Shown here: positions 6,933-16,713 of the stretch, one piece after another | How positions within the stretch are numbered: the first letter of the stretch is position 1 | How the letters are laid out: each line of letters starts with the position of its first letter | Origin: JBOGEB01 sp050743125 | Lineage (GTDB): Bacteria; Actinomycetota; Nitriliruptoria; Euzebyales; Egibacteraceae | Assembly (NCBI GenBank): GCA_050743125.1 | Contig: JBOGEB010000070.1 | Span: forward strand, 1-19,778 | Reading direction: 5' to 3' | Length of the DNA stretch: 19,778 nucleotides | Notes under the pieces: model-generated | Told to the model about the DNA's origin: nothing | The model's database searches: none | What the model saw: only the letters and a program-made list of their open reading frames with translations | Position numbers and translations under genes: made by a program

Positions 6933-7961
6933 ATGACAGCGGCAGCACAATTGTCCTACAACTCCATCGACGAATACCTGGGTCCTGGGGAGACGCGTTT
7001 CTTCTCACGGGGATACCGCAGGGCCGAGTATCAGATCGACAACGTCATGATCACACCCGCGGACGGCGTCGAGCCGGACGTCCAGGCGACGGTTACCTTA
7101 CGGTATCCGCGCGACTGGTCCAAGAAGAAGTCCGGCGTCGATTTACCGCCCCACCTCAGCAGCGTCGATGCGCTCGTGCTCGGCGCGCAACTGAGTGAGA
7201 TGTATCTGAGCCATGCGTACGGGCTCGATGCGGCCATGCGCCGGAAGATGTGGCTGCGCCGCGTGACGCTGAGGGCGGGTTCGGCTCCGCAGGAGCATCT
7301 GGAGGGACTACCGGCCTTTGCGAAACTCCGCGAGACGAGGGCGGTCCCAGATACTCCGAACAGCTTCGTCTCCGTATTCGACTGCAAGTTCGGTGCCATG
7401 CAGGCTCGCTGCGAGATCGAGCATGAGATCGGAGGGCGAGTCACCACTGCGTGGTCATGCGCCTGCGCCGAAGACGTTCTCGGTCCCGCGGTCCCCCGAT
7501 ACTACGGAGAGGGGTTCAAGTTCAGGCGGCAGCTGATCGAGGATGTTCGGGTCGACATGGAAACGCTGCGATCGTTTGCGGCGGTGCGGATCGATCCGAC
7601 CGAGGAAGGCCACACCACAATTGAAGGTATCGAGGGTGGATATCAGCCTTCGGTGTCCATGATCGACTGTTTCGTCGTAAACCTGCAGTTAGCGCAGGTC
7701 TTGATGTACGAAATGGATGCCATAGAGCGGAAGGACAGCAACACGCTGTGGATGATCCGGACCATCCTGGAGGCCGAGAATCCGCGCCGACCCTACTCGC
7801 CACCGCTCGTGGCGCATACCGCGGTCACCGGGAAGCATCTCCTCCGGCTACGGGGGGGCATATGGCGAAACACGGACATCGTCGGCGGTCTCGGCGGCGT
7901 CAACTTGCGATGCTCGCTCGCTCATGAGCTTCCGAAGAAGATTGCCCTCGCAACCGCCTGA
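6933..7961 (+). CDS. AvrD family protein (syringolide-type acyl-sugar synthase)
   Basis: This 342-residue protein resembles AvrD over its full length. Diagnostic stretches are LRYPRDWSKKK (56-66), HLSSVDALVLGAQLSEMYL (74-92), a central MIDCFVVNLQLAQVLMYEMD (243-262) and the end motif LLRLRGGIWRNTDIVGGLGG. AvrD of Pseudomonas syringae directs synthesis of syringolides, made from a beta-ketoacyl unit and D-xylulose; the family is thought to relate to AfsA-type hotdog condensing enzymes of gamma-butyrolactone synthesis. No signal peptide or membrane segment is seen, so it is cytoplasmic. ATG 6933 has a GAAGGCAG ribosome site. The gene lies between the ACP and a kinase/phosphatase pair, which fits condensation of an ACP-bound beta-ketoacyl chain with a phosphorylated sugar. 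Family identification is by recognised pattern, not by a search. Confidence 0.78.
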   Translation: MTAAAQLSYNSIDEYLGPGETRFFSRGYRRAEYQIDNVMITPADGVEPDVQATVTLRYPRDWSKKKSGVDLPPHLSSVDALVLGAQLSEMYLSHAYGLDAAMRRKMWLRRVTLRAGSAPQEHLEGLPAFAKLRETRAVPDTPNSFVSVFDCKFGAMQARCEIEHEIGGRVTTAWSCACAEDVLGPAVPRYYGEGFKFRRQLIEDVRVDMETLRSFAAVRIDPTEEGHTTIEGIEGGYQPSVSMIDCFVVNLQLAQVLMYEMDAIERKDSNTLWMIRTILEAENPRRPYSPPLVAHTAVTGKHLLRLRGGIWRNTDIVGGLGGVNLRCSLAHELPKKIALATA

Positions 7962-7997
7962 TGGCACTTGGTCTCCGAACCGAAGGAGCGATACGAG

Positions 7998-8705
7998 ATG
8001 AAGTTGGCGATATCTGGAACCTACTCGTCCGGCAAGACCCTGACGGTGATGGCATTGTCACACTACACGGGGATTCCTCGCACACTCGCGAAATCGATAC
8101 GCGAGATCATGCCCCAAGCCGTGCCTGGGAAGATCCTGGCGCAGTGCACCCCCGCGGAGTATCTGCAGCTCGCGCTTCGCCGGCACGTAGAACGCGTGGC
8201 GAACGAGAGCGTGCTGCCGAACGGATTCATCTCGGACGGGTCCTCGCTGCAGGAATGGATCTACGGAGCGGTTCGAGTCAAGTACGGCATGAACCCGAGC
8301 GCAACGGCTCACCTGAAAGTCGTCGAGGCTGGCGAGCTGACCGATGAGATGCGGTTCTTCGCGGACGTCGTGGCCCAGTTCGGGCACGCGTTCAAGCAGC
8401 ACGTCAAGGCCACGTTCGACGCCTACGTGCACTTACGCAACGAGCTTCCACTGACCAACGACGGCCATCGACCGATGAATAACCGCTTCCGCGATGAGTG
8501 CGACCACATGCTGTTGAGGACGCTCGACGAGCTGGAGATCCCGTATCACGTCATCGGCGGCAGCCTGGCCGAGCGCCTCGGCGCGATCGTGGATCTCTTC
8601 GACCTCCCGACGGTGATGGAGGTCGACGAGGCGGTCGCGCTGGCGCGGCAGGAATACGCGCGGCAGGACTTGAGGTTCGAGACCGAGCGCCGGGCTTCGG
8701 CATAG
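7998..8705 (+). CDS. P-loop ATPase/kinase (AAA, NadR-like)
   Basis: This 235-residue protein opens with a Walker A motif, SGTYSSGKT (Gly7 to Thr14), right at the N-terminus, as in small-molecule kinases and the AAA_28/NadR-like group. A later FISDGSSLQEW (about 75-85) could provide the Walker B-like Asp, and an Arg-rich stretch near MNNRFRDECDHMLLRTL may be the lid. ATG 7998 is chosen over the longer frame because GAAGGAG sits 8 bases upstream. The gene follows avrD by 36 nt and precedes the phosphatase by 8 nt. A plausible role is ATP-dependent phosphorylation of a sugar or product intermediate; a nucleotide or metabolite kinase outside the pathway is also possible. The substrate is not deducible. 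Confidence 0.7.
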   Translation: MKLAISGTYSSGKTLTVMALSHYTGIPRTLAKSIREIMPQAVPGKILAQCTPAEYLQLALRRHVERVANESVLPNGFISDGSSLQEWIYGAVRVKYGMNPSATAHLKVVEAGELTDEMRFFADVVAQFGHAFKQHVKATFDAYVHLRNELPLTNDGHRPMNNRFRDECDHMLLRTLDELEIPYHVIGGSLAERLGAIVDLFDLPTVMEVDEAVALARQEYARQDLRFETERRASA

Positions 8706-8713
8706 GGACCGGT

Positions 8714-9391
8714 ATGCGCGAGCGCGCCGCGTTCTTCGACGTCGACGACACGCTGATCGCCGTCAAGAGCATGTTCTGTTTTCTCGAGTACGACATGGCC
8801 GCCAGTGGCCGCCCGCCGTCGGACTACCGGCGTGCCATCGATGAGCTGCGCTGTTTGAAGGCCGCTGGTGCGCCGCGGTCGGAGACCAACCGCGCGTTCT
8901 ACGCCAATTTCGTCGGGCGGTACGAGGACGAGCTGGCAGCCCGGGGAGTCGAGTGGTTCCAGGCGGAGCACCAGCGGGGCGGCCTGTTCAACGACCAGGT
9001 CCTCTCGGTGCTCCGCCGGCACGCTCGGGCGGGCGAGCTCATCGCGCTGGTCTCGGGATCCTTCCCACCGTGCCTGGACCCGATCGCCGACTTCGTGGGC
9101 GCGGACCTGCTGCTGTGCTCACGCCCGGAGGTGCGGGACGGCCGCTACAGCGGTGAGCTCGCGATGCCGATGATCGGGGAGGGGAAGGCCGGAGCGGTGC
9201 GCGCGGAGGCCGCCGCGCGCGGGATCGCGCTGGAGCATTCCTCCGCGTACGGCGATCACGTGTCCGACCTGCCGCTCCTCGAGGTCGTGGGACACCCGGT
9301 CGTGGTCGGGGACGACCCCGGCTTGAACGATCACGCCATCCGGCGCGGGTGGCGCCGGTGGCCGGGCGCGGTTGCGCAAGAGGTGGCGTGA
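8714..9391 (+). CDS. HAD-IB family phosphatase (SerB-like)
   Basis: This 225-residue protein has all four haloacid-dehalogenase motifs: DVDDTL with nucleophile Asp9 and acid Asp11, SGS with Ser114 (motif II), Lys158 (motif III), and YGDHVSDLPLL with Asp181/Asp185 (motif IV). The helical insert between motifs I and II is typical of the HAD-IB group of small-molecule phosphatases such as phosphoserine phosphatase. ATG 8714 is chosen because the HAD motif begins 8 residues later and AGGGAC precedes it; the longer upstream frame overlaps the kinase gene. It follows the kinase by 8 nt and its stop overlaps a GTGA before accDA. In A-factor-type butenolide synthesis a phosphatase removes phosphate after condensation, and the same job is likely here; this is an inference. 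Confidence 0.82.
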   Translation: MRERAAFFDVDDTLIAVKSMFCFLEYDMAASGRPPSDYRRAIDELRCLKAAGAPRSETNRAFYANFVGRYEDELAARGVEWFQAEHQRGGLFNDQVLSVLRRHARAGELIALVSGSFPPCLDPIADFVGADLLLCSRPEVRDGRYSGELAMPMIGEGKAGAVRAEAAARGIALEHSSAYGDHVSDLPLLEVVGHPVVVGDDPGLNDHAIRRGWRRWPGAVAQEVA

Positions 9392-9393
9392 GC

Positions 9394-11097
9394 ATGGCTC
9401 GGACTGTGCCGCAGGCCAACCCCGAGGACGCCGGCGGGCTGCGCTGGACGAAATGCCCGTCCTGCCAGGCGTTCGTCTACCTCCGGCGGCTGCACCGCCA
9501 CCGACAGGTGTGCCCGGAGTGCTCGTACCACCTGCGGCTTGACGCGCGGCAGCGGCTGGAGCTGCTGCTGGACGCCGGCTCGTTCCACCGGTTCGACGCC
9601 GATCTCCACTCGGTGGACGTGTTGTCGTTCACCGACTCCAAGCCCTACCCAGAGCGGATCGTTGCCGCCCAGCACAAGACCGGCTTCGCGGAGGCTGCGG
9701 TGTGGGGCACGGGAGCCGTCGAGGGCCACCCGGTCGTGATCGCGGTGCTGGACTTCGGCTTCCTGGGCGGCAGCATCGGCGGCGTCACTGGCGAGCTGAT
9801 CGCCCGCGCCGCCCGCCGCGCGCTGGCTGACCGGACGCCGCTGCTGCTCGTCTGCGCCTCCGGGGGCGCTCGGATGCAGGAGGGCACGATCGCCCTGATG
9901 CAGCTGGCCAAGACCAGCCAGGAGATCGCCCGGCTGCGCGAAGCCGGCGTGCTGTGCCTCGACCTCGCCACCGACCCGACCTACGGCGGCGCGACCGCGT
10001 CCTTCGCCATGCTCGGTGACGTCGTGCTCGCCGAGCCGGGGGCACGGATCGGCTTCGCCGGGCCGGCGGTCATCGAGCAGACGATCCGGCAGGAGCTGCC
10101 GCCCGGGTTCCAGACCGCGGAGTTCCTGCAAGACCACGGGATGGTGGACTTGGTCGTGCCACGGGAGCGCGTGCGCGCCACCGTGGCCAGGCTGTTGGCC
10201 CTGCATACCCCGCACCCACCAGCGCAGGCCGGGCAGCCCACCAGATATCTGACCGACCCCGCCACGCTGACCGCTCGGCCGGCTGCCGAGGTGGTGCGGC
10301 TGGCTCGCGATACCGGGCGCCCGACCACGTTGGACTACTGCGCGCGCGTGTTCGACGACTTCGTCGAGCTGCACGGCGACCGGCTGGGAGCCGACGACCC
10401 CGCGGTCGCCGGCGGCGTCGCCAAGCTGGACGGCCGCCCGGTCGTGGTGATCGGCCACCAGAAAGGGCACGAGACGCAGGAGCTGGTGCGCCGCAACTTC
10501 GGCATGCCGCAGCCGGCCGGCTACCACAAGGCAGCGCGGCTCATGGGCTATGCCGAGCGGCACCGGATGCCGCTGATCACCTTCGTGGACACCCCGGGCG
10601 CGTATCCCGGCATCGAGGCCGAGCGGCGCGGCCAGGGCACCGCGATCGCCGAAGCCATCCTGCGGATGTCCCGGCTGCGGGTCCCCACGGTCGCCGTCGT
10701 GACCGGTGAGGGCGGCAGCGGGGGCGCGCTCGCCCTCGGCGTCGGCAACCGCGTGCTCATGCTGGAGAACGCGTACTTCTCCGTGATCAGCCCGGAGGGC
10801 TGCTCGACGATCCTGTTCGGCTCGGCCGCCGCCTCGGCGCAAGCCGCCGAGGCGCTCCGGATCACCGCCGGCGACCTGCTCCGCCTCGGCGTCATCGACG
10901 GCGTCGTGCCAGAGCCCGCCGAAGGCGCGCATGCCGACCGCGACGCGACCGCGCGGAACGTGCGCGCCGCGGTTGGCGCCTGCCTCGGCGAGTTCGCCGG
11001 GTTGGACCCCGATGCGCTCGTCGAGGCCCGCTACGCCCGTTTCTCCCGTTTCGGTGATCCGACCCGCCAACCCGTGCTCGGCGGAGGGACGCGCTGA
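9394..11097 (+). CDS. accDA: acetyl-CoA carboxylase carboxyltransferase, fused beta-alpha (AccDA)
   Basis: This 567-residue protein fuses AccD (residues about 1-285) and AccA (about 290-560). The beta half has the four-cysteine zinc ribbon (Cys21, Cys24, Cys40, Cys43) and the carboxyltransferase motif ASGGARMQEG (155-164). The alpha half has the HRMPLITFVDTPGAYPG segment (TPGAYPG at 400-406) and GEGGSGGALALG. It transfers carboxyl from carboxybiotin to acetyl-CoA, giving malonyl-CoA. ATG 9394 has an AGAGGTGG ribosome site; GTG 9388, overlapping the upstream stop, is the alternative. Its stop shares one base with the accB start. Actinomycete clusters often carry such dedicated fused enzymes to raise the malonyl-CoA supply; most actinobacterial housekeeping carboxylases use other subunit types. 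Confidence 0.93.
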   Translation: MARTVPQANPEDAGGLRWTKCPSCQAFVYLRRLHRHRQVCPECSYHLRLDARQRLELLLDAGSFHRFDADLHSVDVLSFTDSKPYPERIVAAQHKTGFAEAAVWGTGAVEGHPVVIAVLDFGFLGGSIGGVTGELIARAARRALADRTPLLLVCASGGARMQEGTIALMQLAKTSQEIARLREAGVLCLDLATDPTYGGATASFAMLGDVVLAEPGARIGFAGPAVIEQTIRQELPPGFQTAEFLQDHGMVDLVVPRERVRATVARLLALHTPHPPAQAGQPTRYLTDPATLTARPAAEVVRLARDTGRPTTLDYCARVFDDFVELHGDRLGADDPAVAGGVAKLDGRPVVVIGHQKGHETQELVRRNFGMPQPAGYHKAARLMGYAERHRMPLITFVDTPGAYPGIEAERRGQGTAIAEAILRMSRLRVPTVAVVTGEGGSGGALALGVGNRVLMLENAYFSVISPEGCSTILFGSAAASAQAAEALRITAGDLLRLGVIDGVVPEPAEGAHADRDATARNVRAAVGACLGEFAGLDPDALVEARYARFSRFGDPTRQPVLGGGTR

Positions 11098-11651
11098 TGG
11101 CCAGGCAGCCGATCGACGACACCGGCCTCGATGGCGCTCCGGACGCGGTGAGCGTCACGCGCTGCGACGCATCGGCGGTGCTCGCGCTGTCCGAGCTGCG
11201 CGCTGAGGCGGAGCGGCTGATCGCCACGCTCGGGCGCCAGATGGGTCACCAGGTGCGCCGGGTGAGCCTGCGCGCGGGCCCGAACGTGGTCGAAGTGGAC
11301 TGGGAGGTGGGAGCGGCTGACCCTCCACCGGCTGCTCCGCAACGGGTGGAGGCCGCCGAGCCGGCTCACACGCGCGTATGGCGCGTCCTCTCCCCGTTGG
11401 TGGGCACGTTCTACCGGGCGCCGTCGCCGGGCAGCGCGTCGTTCGTCGAGGTCGGCGACGTGGTTCGGGCCGGTCAACAGATGGCGATCGTCGAGGCGAT
11501 GAAGTTGATGAACCCAATCACCGCCGAGTTCGACGGTCGGGTCACCGCGATCAAGGCGGCCGACGGAGCGATGGTCGAGTTCGACCAGGTGCTGTTCGAG
11601 CTGGAGACCGTGGACGAGGACACGGCCGGCCCCGGGATGGGCGAGCGCTGA
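11097..11651 (+). CDS. accB: biotin carboxyl carrier protein of acetyl-CoA carboxylase
   Basis: This 184-residue protein ends in a biotinyl domain with the canonical EAMKLMN motif; Lys136 is the biotinylated residue. The N-terminal third (VLALSELRAEAERLIATLG) is helical and the middle is Pro/Ala-rich (DPPPAAPQRVEAAEPA), as in other AccB proteins with a flexible linker. It carries CO2 as carboxybiotin from AccC to AccDA. Its ATG overlaps the accDA stop as TGATG, and its stop is followed after 3 nt by accC, indicating tight coupling and equal expression. Biotinylation needs BirA encoded elsewhere. Confidence 0.92.
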   Translation: MARQPIDDTGLDGAPDAVSVTRCDASAVLALSELRAEAERLIATLGRQMGHQVRRVSLRAGPNVVEVDWEVGAADPPPAAPQRVEAAEPAHTRVWRVLSPLVGTFYRAPSPGSASFVEVGDVVRAGQQMAIVEAMKLMNPITAEFDGRVTAIKAADGAMVEFDQVLFELETVDEDTAGPGMGER

Positions 11652-11654
11652 GCG

Positions 11655-13073
<1,419 letters not shown>

Positions 13074-13078
13074 GCCTC

Positions 13079-13720
13079 CTATCCGGATTCGGCACCTCGC
13101 CCTGCCGGGATCGGCCGTGCGGGTTCCGTTACCGACAGCGCCAGGCGGCGCGCGGCTCGCACGACGGCGGCGCGCCTCCTGGCGCGCTCGGTTTCGCTGC
13201 TGCCGTCCGCTCCGGTGAGCATGCGGGCGACCTGGGGTACGGCGAACCACCATGCCGCCAGCGCGATGATGAAGAAGACGAGATATGCGGCATCCAACTG
13301 GTCGGTCAGCGCCCCATCCCGCTGGGCGGAGGCGAACGCCTCGACCTTCCGCTGGTAGTACTCCGCGCGGCTGGCCTCGTCGGGAACCTCGCCGTGGAAG
13401 CCAAGCCCCTCCCAGTGCAGCAGCCTGACCAGATCCGGGTGCGCGGCGTGGTAATCGAAGATCTGGCCGGCGAACTCGCCGACGTCCTCGGCTCGGAGCG
13501 ACTCCAGCGGCACTGCCGCGGCGATCTTCGCCAACTCGTCGCACAGCACGGTCGCGAAGAGCTGCTCCTTGTTGCCGAAGTAGTTGTACAGGCGCTCCTT
13601 GTTGACGCCCGCCCGCTCGGCGATGCGATCCACGGTTGTCCCGTGCAGGCCGTATGCGGCGAACTCCGCGGTCGCGGCCTCCTTCAGCCGCCGCCGAGTC
13701 TCTTCGGTGTTCCAAGCCAC
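13079..13720 (-). CDS. TetR/AcrR family transcriptional regulator
   Basis: This 213-residue protein has an N-terminal TetR HTH (about residues 10-50: EAATAEFAAYGLHGTTVDRIAERAGVNKERLYNYFGNKEQLF). Its helical C-terminal ligand domain contains a hydrophobic LVFFIIALAAWWFA segment. It starts at GTG 13720 on the minus strand and has no Shine-Dalgarno sequence. A -10-like TAGACT (forward 13732-13727) with TTGTCA 16 bp upstream would start transcription at or next to the GTG, so the mRNA is probably leaderless, common in actinobacteria. It is divergent from the SnoaL-MFS-AKR operon, with two near-identical palindromes in the shared gap. It very likely represses itself and that operon; the inducing ligand is unknown. 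Confidence 0.9.
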   Translation of the reverse strand: MAWNTEETRRRLKEAATAEFAAYGLHGTTVDRIAERAGVNKERLYNYFGNKEQLFATVLCDELAKIAAAVPLESLRAEDVGEFAGQIFDYHAAHPDLVRLLHWEGLGFHGEVPDEASRAEYYQRKVEAFASAQRDGALTDQLDAAYLVFFIIALAAWWFAVPQVARMLTGADGSSETERARRRAAVVRAARRLALSVTEPARPIPAGRGAESG

Positions 13721-13731
13721 GCCGACAGTCT

Positions 13732-13751
13732 AACTCCAACGAAATCGTTGA
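13732..13751 (+). promoter_or_regulatory. TetR operator copy 1
   Basis: CAACGAAATCGTTG (13737-13750) is a near-perfect inverted repeat lying in a 20-bp block that recurs at 13778-13797 with one differing base. It overlaps the -35 TTGACA of the rightward promoter and sits between the -35 and -10 of the leftward tetR promoter, so binding would block both. Confidence 0.7.
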
Positions 13752-13776
13752 CAACGGCTCCGACGCATCCTATCCT
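13748..13776 (+). promoter_or_regulatory. promoter of the SnoaL-MFS-AKR operon
   Basis: TTGACA (13748-13753) and TATCCT (13771-13776) are separated by exactly 17 bp, a strong vegetative-type promoter. Transcription would start near 13783, inside operator copy 2, giving a leader of about 65 nt before ATG 13849. Confidence 0.7.
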
Positions 13777-13777
13777 C

Positions 13778-13797
13778 AACTCCAACGATATCGTTGA
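13778..13797 (+). promoter_or_regulatory. TetR operator copy 2
   Basis: CAACGATATCGTTG (13783-13796) is a perfect 14-bp palindrome covering the likely start point of the rightward transcript. It is the second copy of the block at 13732-13751, 46 bp away. Confidence 0.72.
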
Positions 13798-13848
13798 TAT
13801 TGAGTTTGGGCCCCCGTGATCAGTGCGTACGAGGACAAGGAGCAAGCG

Positions 13849-14334
13849 ATGACCGAGCATCCCGGAGCCATCATTGAGGCGCACAAGAAGCTCATCAGCC
13901 AGCTGTTCGAGCGGATCATCACGAAAGGCGAGCTCGAGCTTGCCGACGAGATTTTCGCCGAGGACTTCCACTGGCCGCAGTACGACCTGCACGGCCCGGA
14001 CGGGGTACGCACGTGGGTGAAGCACTTCCGGGCGACGTTCCCCGACGTCGATGACCGGGTGGTCGAGCAGGTCGCCGAGGGCGACGTGGTGGTCACGCGG
14101 GTCAAGGTCAGCGGCACCCAGCTGGGCCCCTTCCTCGGCATGCCACCGAGCGGCCGGTACGTCGAGTTCAACGCGGTCGGCGTCGACCGGTTCCGCGGCG
14201 ACAAGGTCGTCGAGCGCACCGCGTTGTTCGACATGCTCGACCTGATGCGCAAGCTCGGCCACGAGACCTTCACGGTCCCGGCCCGGACGTACTTCCGGGC
14301 GGGCCTCCATGAACCAAAGGGTGCGGGACAATGA
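13849..14334 (+). CDS. SnoaL-like ester cyclase family protein
   Basis: This 161-residue protein has the NTF2-like alpha+beta pattern of the SnoaL/ester cyclase family: an N-terminal helix (HKKLISQLFERIITKGELELADEIFAEDFHWP), then GPDGVRTWVKHFRATFPDV, a strand pair (GDVVVTRVKVSGTQLGPFLGMPPSGR) and a C-terminal sheet (VDRFRGDKVVERTALFDMLDLMRKLG). ATG 13849 is chosen over GTG 13816 because AAGGAG lies 7 nt upstream. Family members include polyketide cyclases, but many act on unknown small molecules and some lack catalysis. Its stop overlaps the MFS start as ATGA. As the first gene of a TetR-controlled operon with an exporter and a reductase, it probably modifies a compound that the operon detoxifies or exports. 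Confidence 0.82.
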   Translation: MTEHPGAIIEAHKKLISQLFERIITKGELELADEIFAEDFHWPQYDLHGPDGVRTWVKHFRATFPDVDDRVVEQVAEGDVVVTRVKVSGTQLGPFLGMPPSGRYVEFNAVGVDRFRGDKVVERTALFDMLDLMRKLGHETFTVPARTYFRAGLHEPKGAGQ

Positions 14335-15569
14335 AAGCTGCCCAAGAGGCCACGGTCTTGAGCCGCAGGGTGGTCGCGACGATGGCCTTTGCCACCGGGG
14401 CTGTTGTCGCCAATCTCTACTACGCCCAACCGCTGGAAGAGACCCTCGCGCGGGAGTTCAACGCTTCGAGCAGCGCGGTCAGCCTGATCATCACACTCCT
14501 CCAGATCGGCTATGCGATCGGCCTCGCGACCCTGGTACCGCTCGGTGACCTGTTGGAGCGGCGGCGCCTGCTCGCGGCAATGCTCGGGTGCACCGTGCTC
14601 GGCTTGGGCGTGATGGCGTTTGCCCCCTCGTTGGTCGTGCTGGGCTCGGCCGCCGTCGTGGTCGGGCTGACGTCGGTGGCCACGCACGTGATCGTGCCGC
14701 TCGCCGCCCAGCTTGCCCCGCCGGATCAACAGGGCCGGGTGGTCAGCACCGTGATGAGCGGGCTGCTGCTCGGCGTCCTGCTGTCCCGCACGGTGTCCGG
14801 GCTCGTGGCCTCGGTGGCTGGCTGGCGCGCGGTGTTCGGGCTTGCCGCGATGGTGAACGCGGGGGTGACGGTCCTGCTGTGGCGGGAGCTGCCCACGCTG
14901 GCCCCCGTCGCCCGGATGCGCTATTCGGCGTTGCTGGCCTCCGTGCTCCGTATCGTTCGCGAGGAGCCGGTGCTGCGGGTACGGATGCTCTACTGCGCGC
15001 TGGTCTTCGCCTCGTTCAGCGTGTTCTGGACCAGCGCCGGCTTCCTGCTCGCCCGCCCGCCATACGGGTGGAACAACGCGCAGATCGGCGCGTTCGCGCT
15101 CCTCGGGGCGGCCGGCGCACTGGCGGTCAAGTTCGGCGGGCGGCTGGCCGACCGCGGCCTGGCGCGCGTCACAACCGGCGGGTTCGTGCTCATCATGGCG
15201 CTCTCATACGTTCTGCTCGCGATCGGCGAGAGCTCGGTGGTGGCGCTCGGGGTGGGTGTCCTGTTGATGGACCTGGGCTGCCAGGGCACGCACATCAGCA
15301 ACCAGAGCCTCTTCTTCCCGCTGCGGCCGGACGCGCGCAGCCGGATGAACACCGCCTACATGACATCCGGCTTTGTGGCCGCAGCGATCGGCAGCGCGCT
15401 GTCCGCGGTCGTGTACCCGGCCTACGGCTGGGTTGGGGTGTGCATCCTCGGCGGGGCCTTCCCGGCTATGGCAGCACTGCTGTGGGTGGCAGAGATGACC
15501 CGGGCACGTAGTAGTGACCGGCGCTTGCCAGAGGTGACGACTCACCGAGCAGGCGCTTCGTCGTCGTGA
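14331..15569 (+). CDS. MFS transporter (DHA1-like efflux)
   Basis: This 412-residue protein is hydrophobic throughout, with about 12 predicted membrane helices in two halves. The loop GDLLERRRLL after the second helix matches MFS motif A, and a repeat-like RLADRG lies in the second half. N-terminal FATGAVVANLYYAQPLEETLAREF is typical of the Bcr/AraJ-type DHA1 group of proton-driven exporters. It starts with an ATGA overlap on the upstream gene. Its last codons overlap the upstream start candidate of the aldo/keto reductase, so the three genes form one transcript. It probably exports the inducer of the TetR regulator or a pathway product; the cargo is not predictable. Confidence 0.9.
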   Translation: MKAAQEATVLSRRVVATMAFATGAVVANLYYAQPLEETLAREFNASSSAVSLIITLLQIGYAIGLATLVPLGDLLERRRLLAAMLGCTVLGLGVMAFAPSLVVLGSAAVVVGLTSVATHVIVPLAAQLAPPDQQGRVVSTVMSGLLLGVLLSRTVSGLVASVAGWRAVFGLAAMVNAGVTVLLWRELPTLAPVARMRYSALLASVLRIVREEPVLRVRMLYCALVFASFSVFWTSAGFLLARPPYGWNNAQIGAFALLGAAGALAVKFGGRLADRGLARVTTGGFVLIMALSYVLLAIGESSVVALGVGVLLMDLGCQGTHISNQSLFFPLRPDARSRMNTAYMTSGFVAAAIGSALSAVVYPAYGWVGVCILGGAFPAMAALLWVAEMTRARSSDRRLPEVTTHRAGASSS

Positions 15570-15595
15570 CCGGCAAACCAACGAAGGAGGCAACG

Positions 15596-16579
15596 ATGCG
15601 ACGACGGACACTCGGCAGCCAGGGTCTGGACGTCTCGGCGGTAGGCCTGGGCTGTATGGGCATGTCTTGGGCATACGGCACGGTCGAGGAGCGGCAGGGG
15701 ATCGCCACCATTCAACGGGCGCTCGACCTCGGCGTCACGTTCCTGGACACCGCCGACATCTACGGTCCCGAGACGAACGAGCAGCTGGTGGGCCGGGCAC
15801 TGGCCGGCCGTCGCGACCAGGTGCAGCTGGCCACCAAGTTCGGCGGCTGGTCGTTGGAGGAGCAGGACCGCGGGCCCGACGGCCGGCCCGAGTATGTACA
15901 CCGCGCGGCCGACCGCTCGCTGCGGCGCCTGGGCGTGGACTACATCGACCTGTACTACCAGCATCGGATCGACCGGCAGGTCCCCACCGAGGAGACCGTC
16001 GGCGCGATGGCGCAGCTGGTGAGCGCCGGCAAGGTCCGCTTCCTCGGCCTGTCGGAGGCCTCGGCGGACACGATCCTCCGAGCCCACAAGACGCACCCCA
16101 TCAGCGCGGTCCAGAGCGAGTATTCGCTGTGGACCCGTGACATGGAGGTCGAGGTGCTCCCCACGCTGCGAGAGCTGGGCATCGGTTTCGTGGCCTACAG
16201 CCCGCTGGGTCGGGGATTCCTTACGGGCGCGATCACCTCGCCCGACGACATTCCCGAGGGCGACTTGCGACGCACGCACCCCCGCTTCCAAGGCGAGAAC
16301 CTCGCTCGCAACCTCGAGCTGGTGAATCGGGTCTCACGGATGGCCGAGGAGAAAGGCGTCACCGCGGCGCAGCTCGCGCTGGCATGGGTGCTCAGCCGAG
16401 GCGACGACGTGGTGCCGATCCCTGGCACCACCAAACCTCACCGCGTCGAGGAGAACGTCGCCGCCCTGGACATCTCGCTGACCGGCGACGACCTGCGCCG
16501 CCTCGACGAGGCCCTCCCGATGGGGGCCGCGGCGGGCGACCGCTACCCAGCCACGGGGATGCACATCCTCAATGGCTGA
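15596..16579 (+). CDS. aldo/keto reductase
   Basis: This 327-residue protein is a full-length aldo/keto reductase (TIM barrel, NADPH-dependent). The catalytic tetrad is visible: Asp51 and Tyr56 (LDTADIYG), Lys81 (LATKFG) and His123 (YYQHRID). The N-terminal GLGCMGMSWAYG and the C-terminal VPIPGTTKPHRVEENV are typical of the AKR13/YakC-like group. ATG 15596 is chosen because GAAGGAGG lies 6 nt upstream; GTG 15566 overlaps the MFS stop and is less likely. It probably reduces an aldehyde or ketone on the compound handled by this operon, controlled by the TetR gene. No clear terminator follows. Confidence 0.92.
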   Translation: MRRRTLGSQGLDVSAVGLGCMGMSWAYGTVEERQGIATIQRALDLGVTFLDTADIYGPETNEQLVGRALAGRRDQVQLATKFGGWSLEEQDRGPDGRPEYVHRAADRSLRRLGVDYIDLYYQHRIDRQVPTEETVGAMAQLVSAGKVRFLGLSEASADTILRAHKTHPISAVQSEYSLWTRDMEVEVLPTLRELGIGFVAYSPLGRGFLTGAITSPDDIPEGDLRRTHPRFQGENLARNLELVNRVSRMAEEKGVTAAQLALAWVLSRGDDVVPIPGTTKPHRVEENVAALDISLTGDDLRRLDEALPMGAAAGDRYPATGMHILNG

Positions 16580-16713
16580 ACACCCAGAAGCCGAGGCGAG
16601 CCGGCGCTCTCCGGCGACATGGCCGGCAGCGCTGATCACGCATGCAAATACGCGAAAGACGTTAGTGCCGGAAGCTGGGCGACCGCCGTGCGACCACCCC
16701 GCTGATCAAAATT

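Noticed and set aside
9331..11070. Long minus-strand open frame of 579 codons across accDA
   Set aside because: It is the antisense shadow of a high-GC gene; accDA has clear zinc-finger and carboxyltransferase motifs, and the antisense frame has none.
16595..16615. GCCGG/CCGGC inverted repeat after the aldo/keto reductase as terminator
   Set aside because: Only 5 bp, no T-run, and such pairs are common at this GC content.
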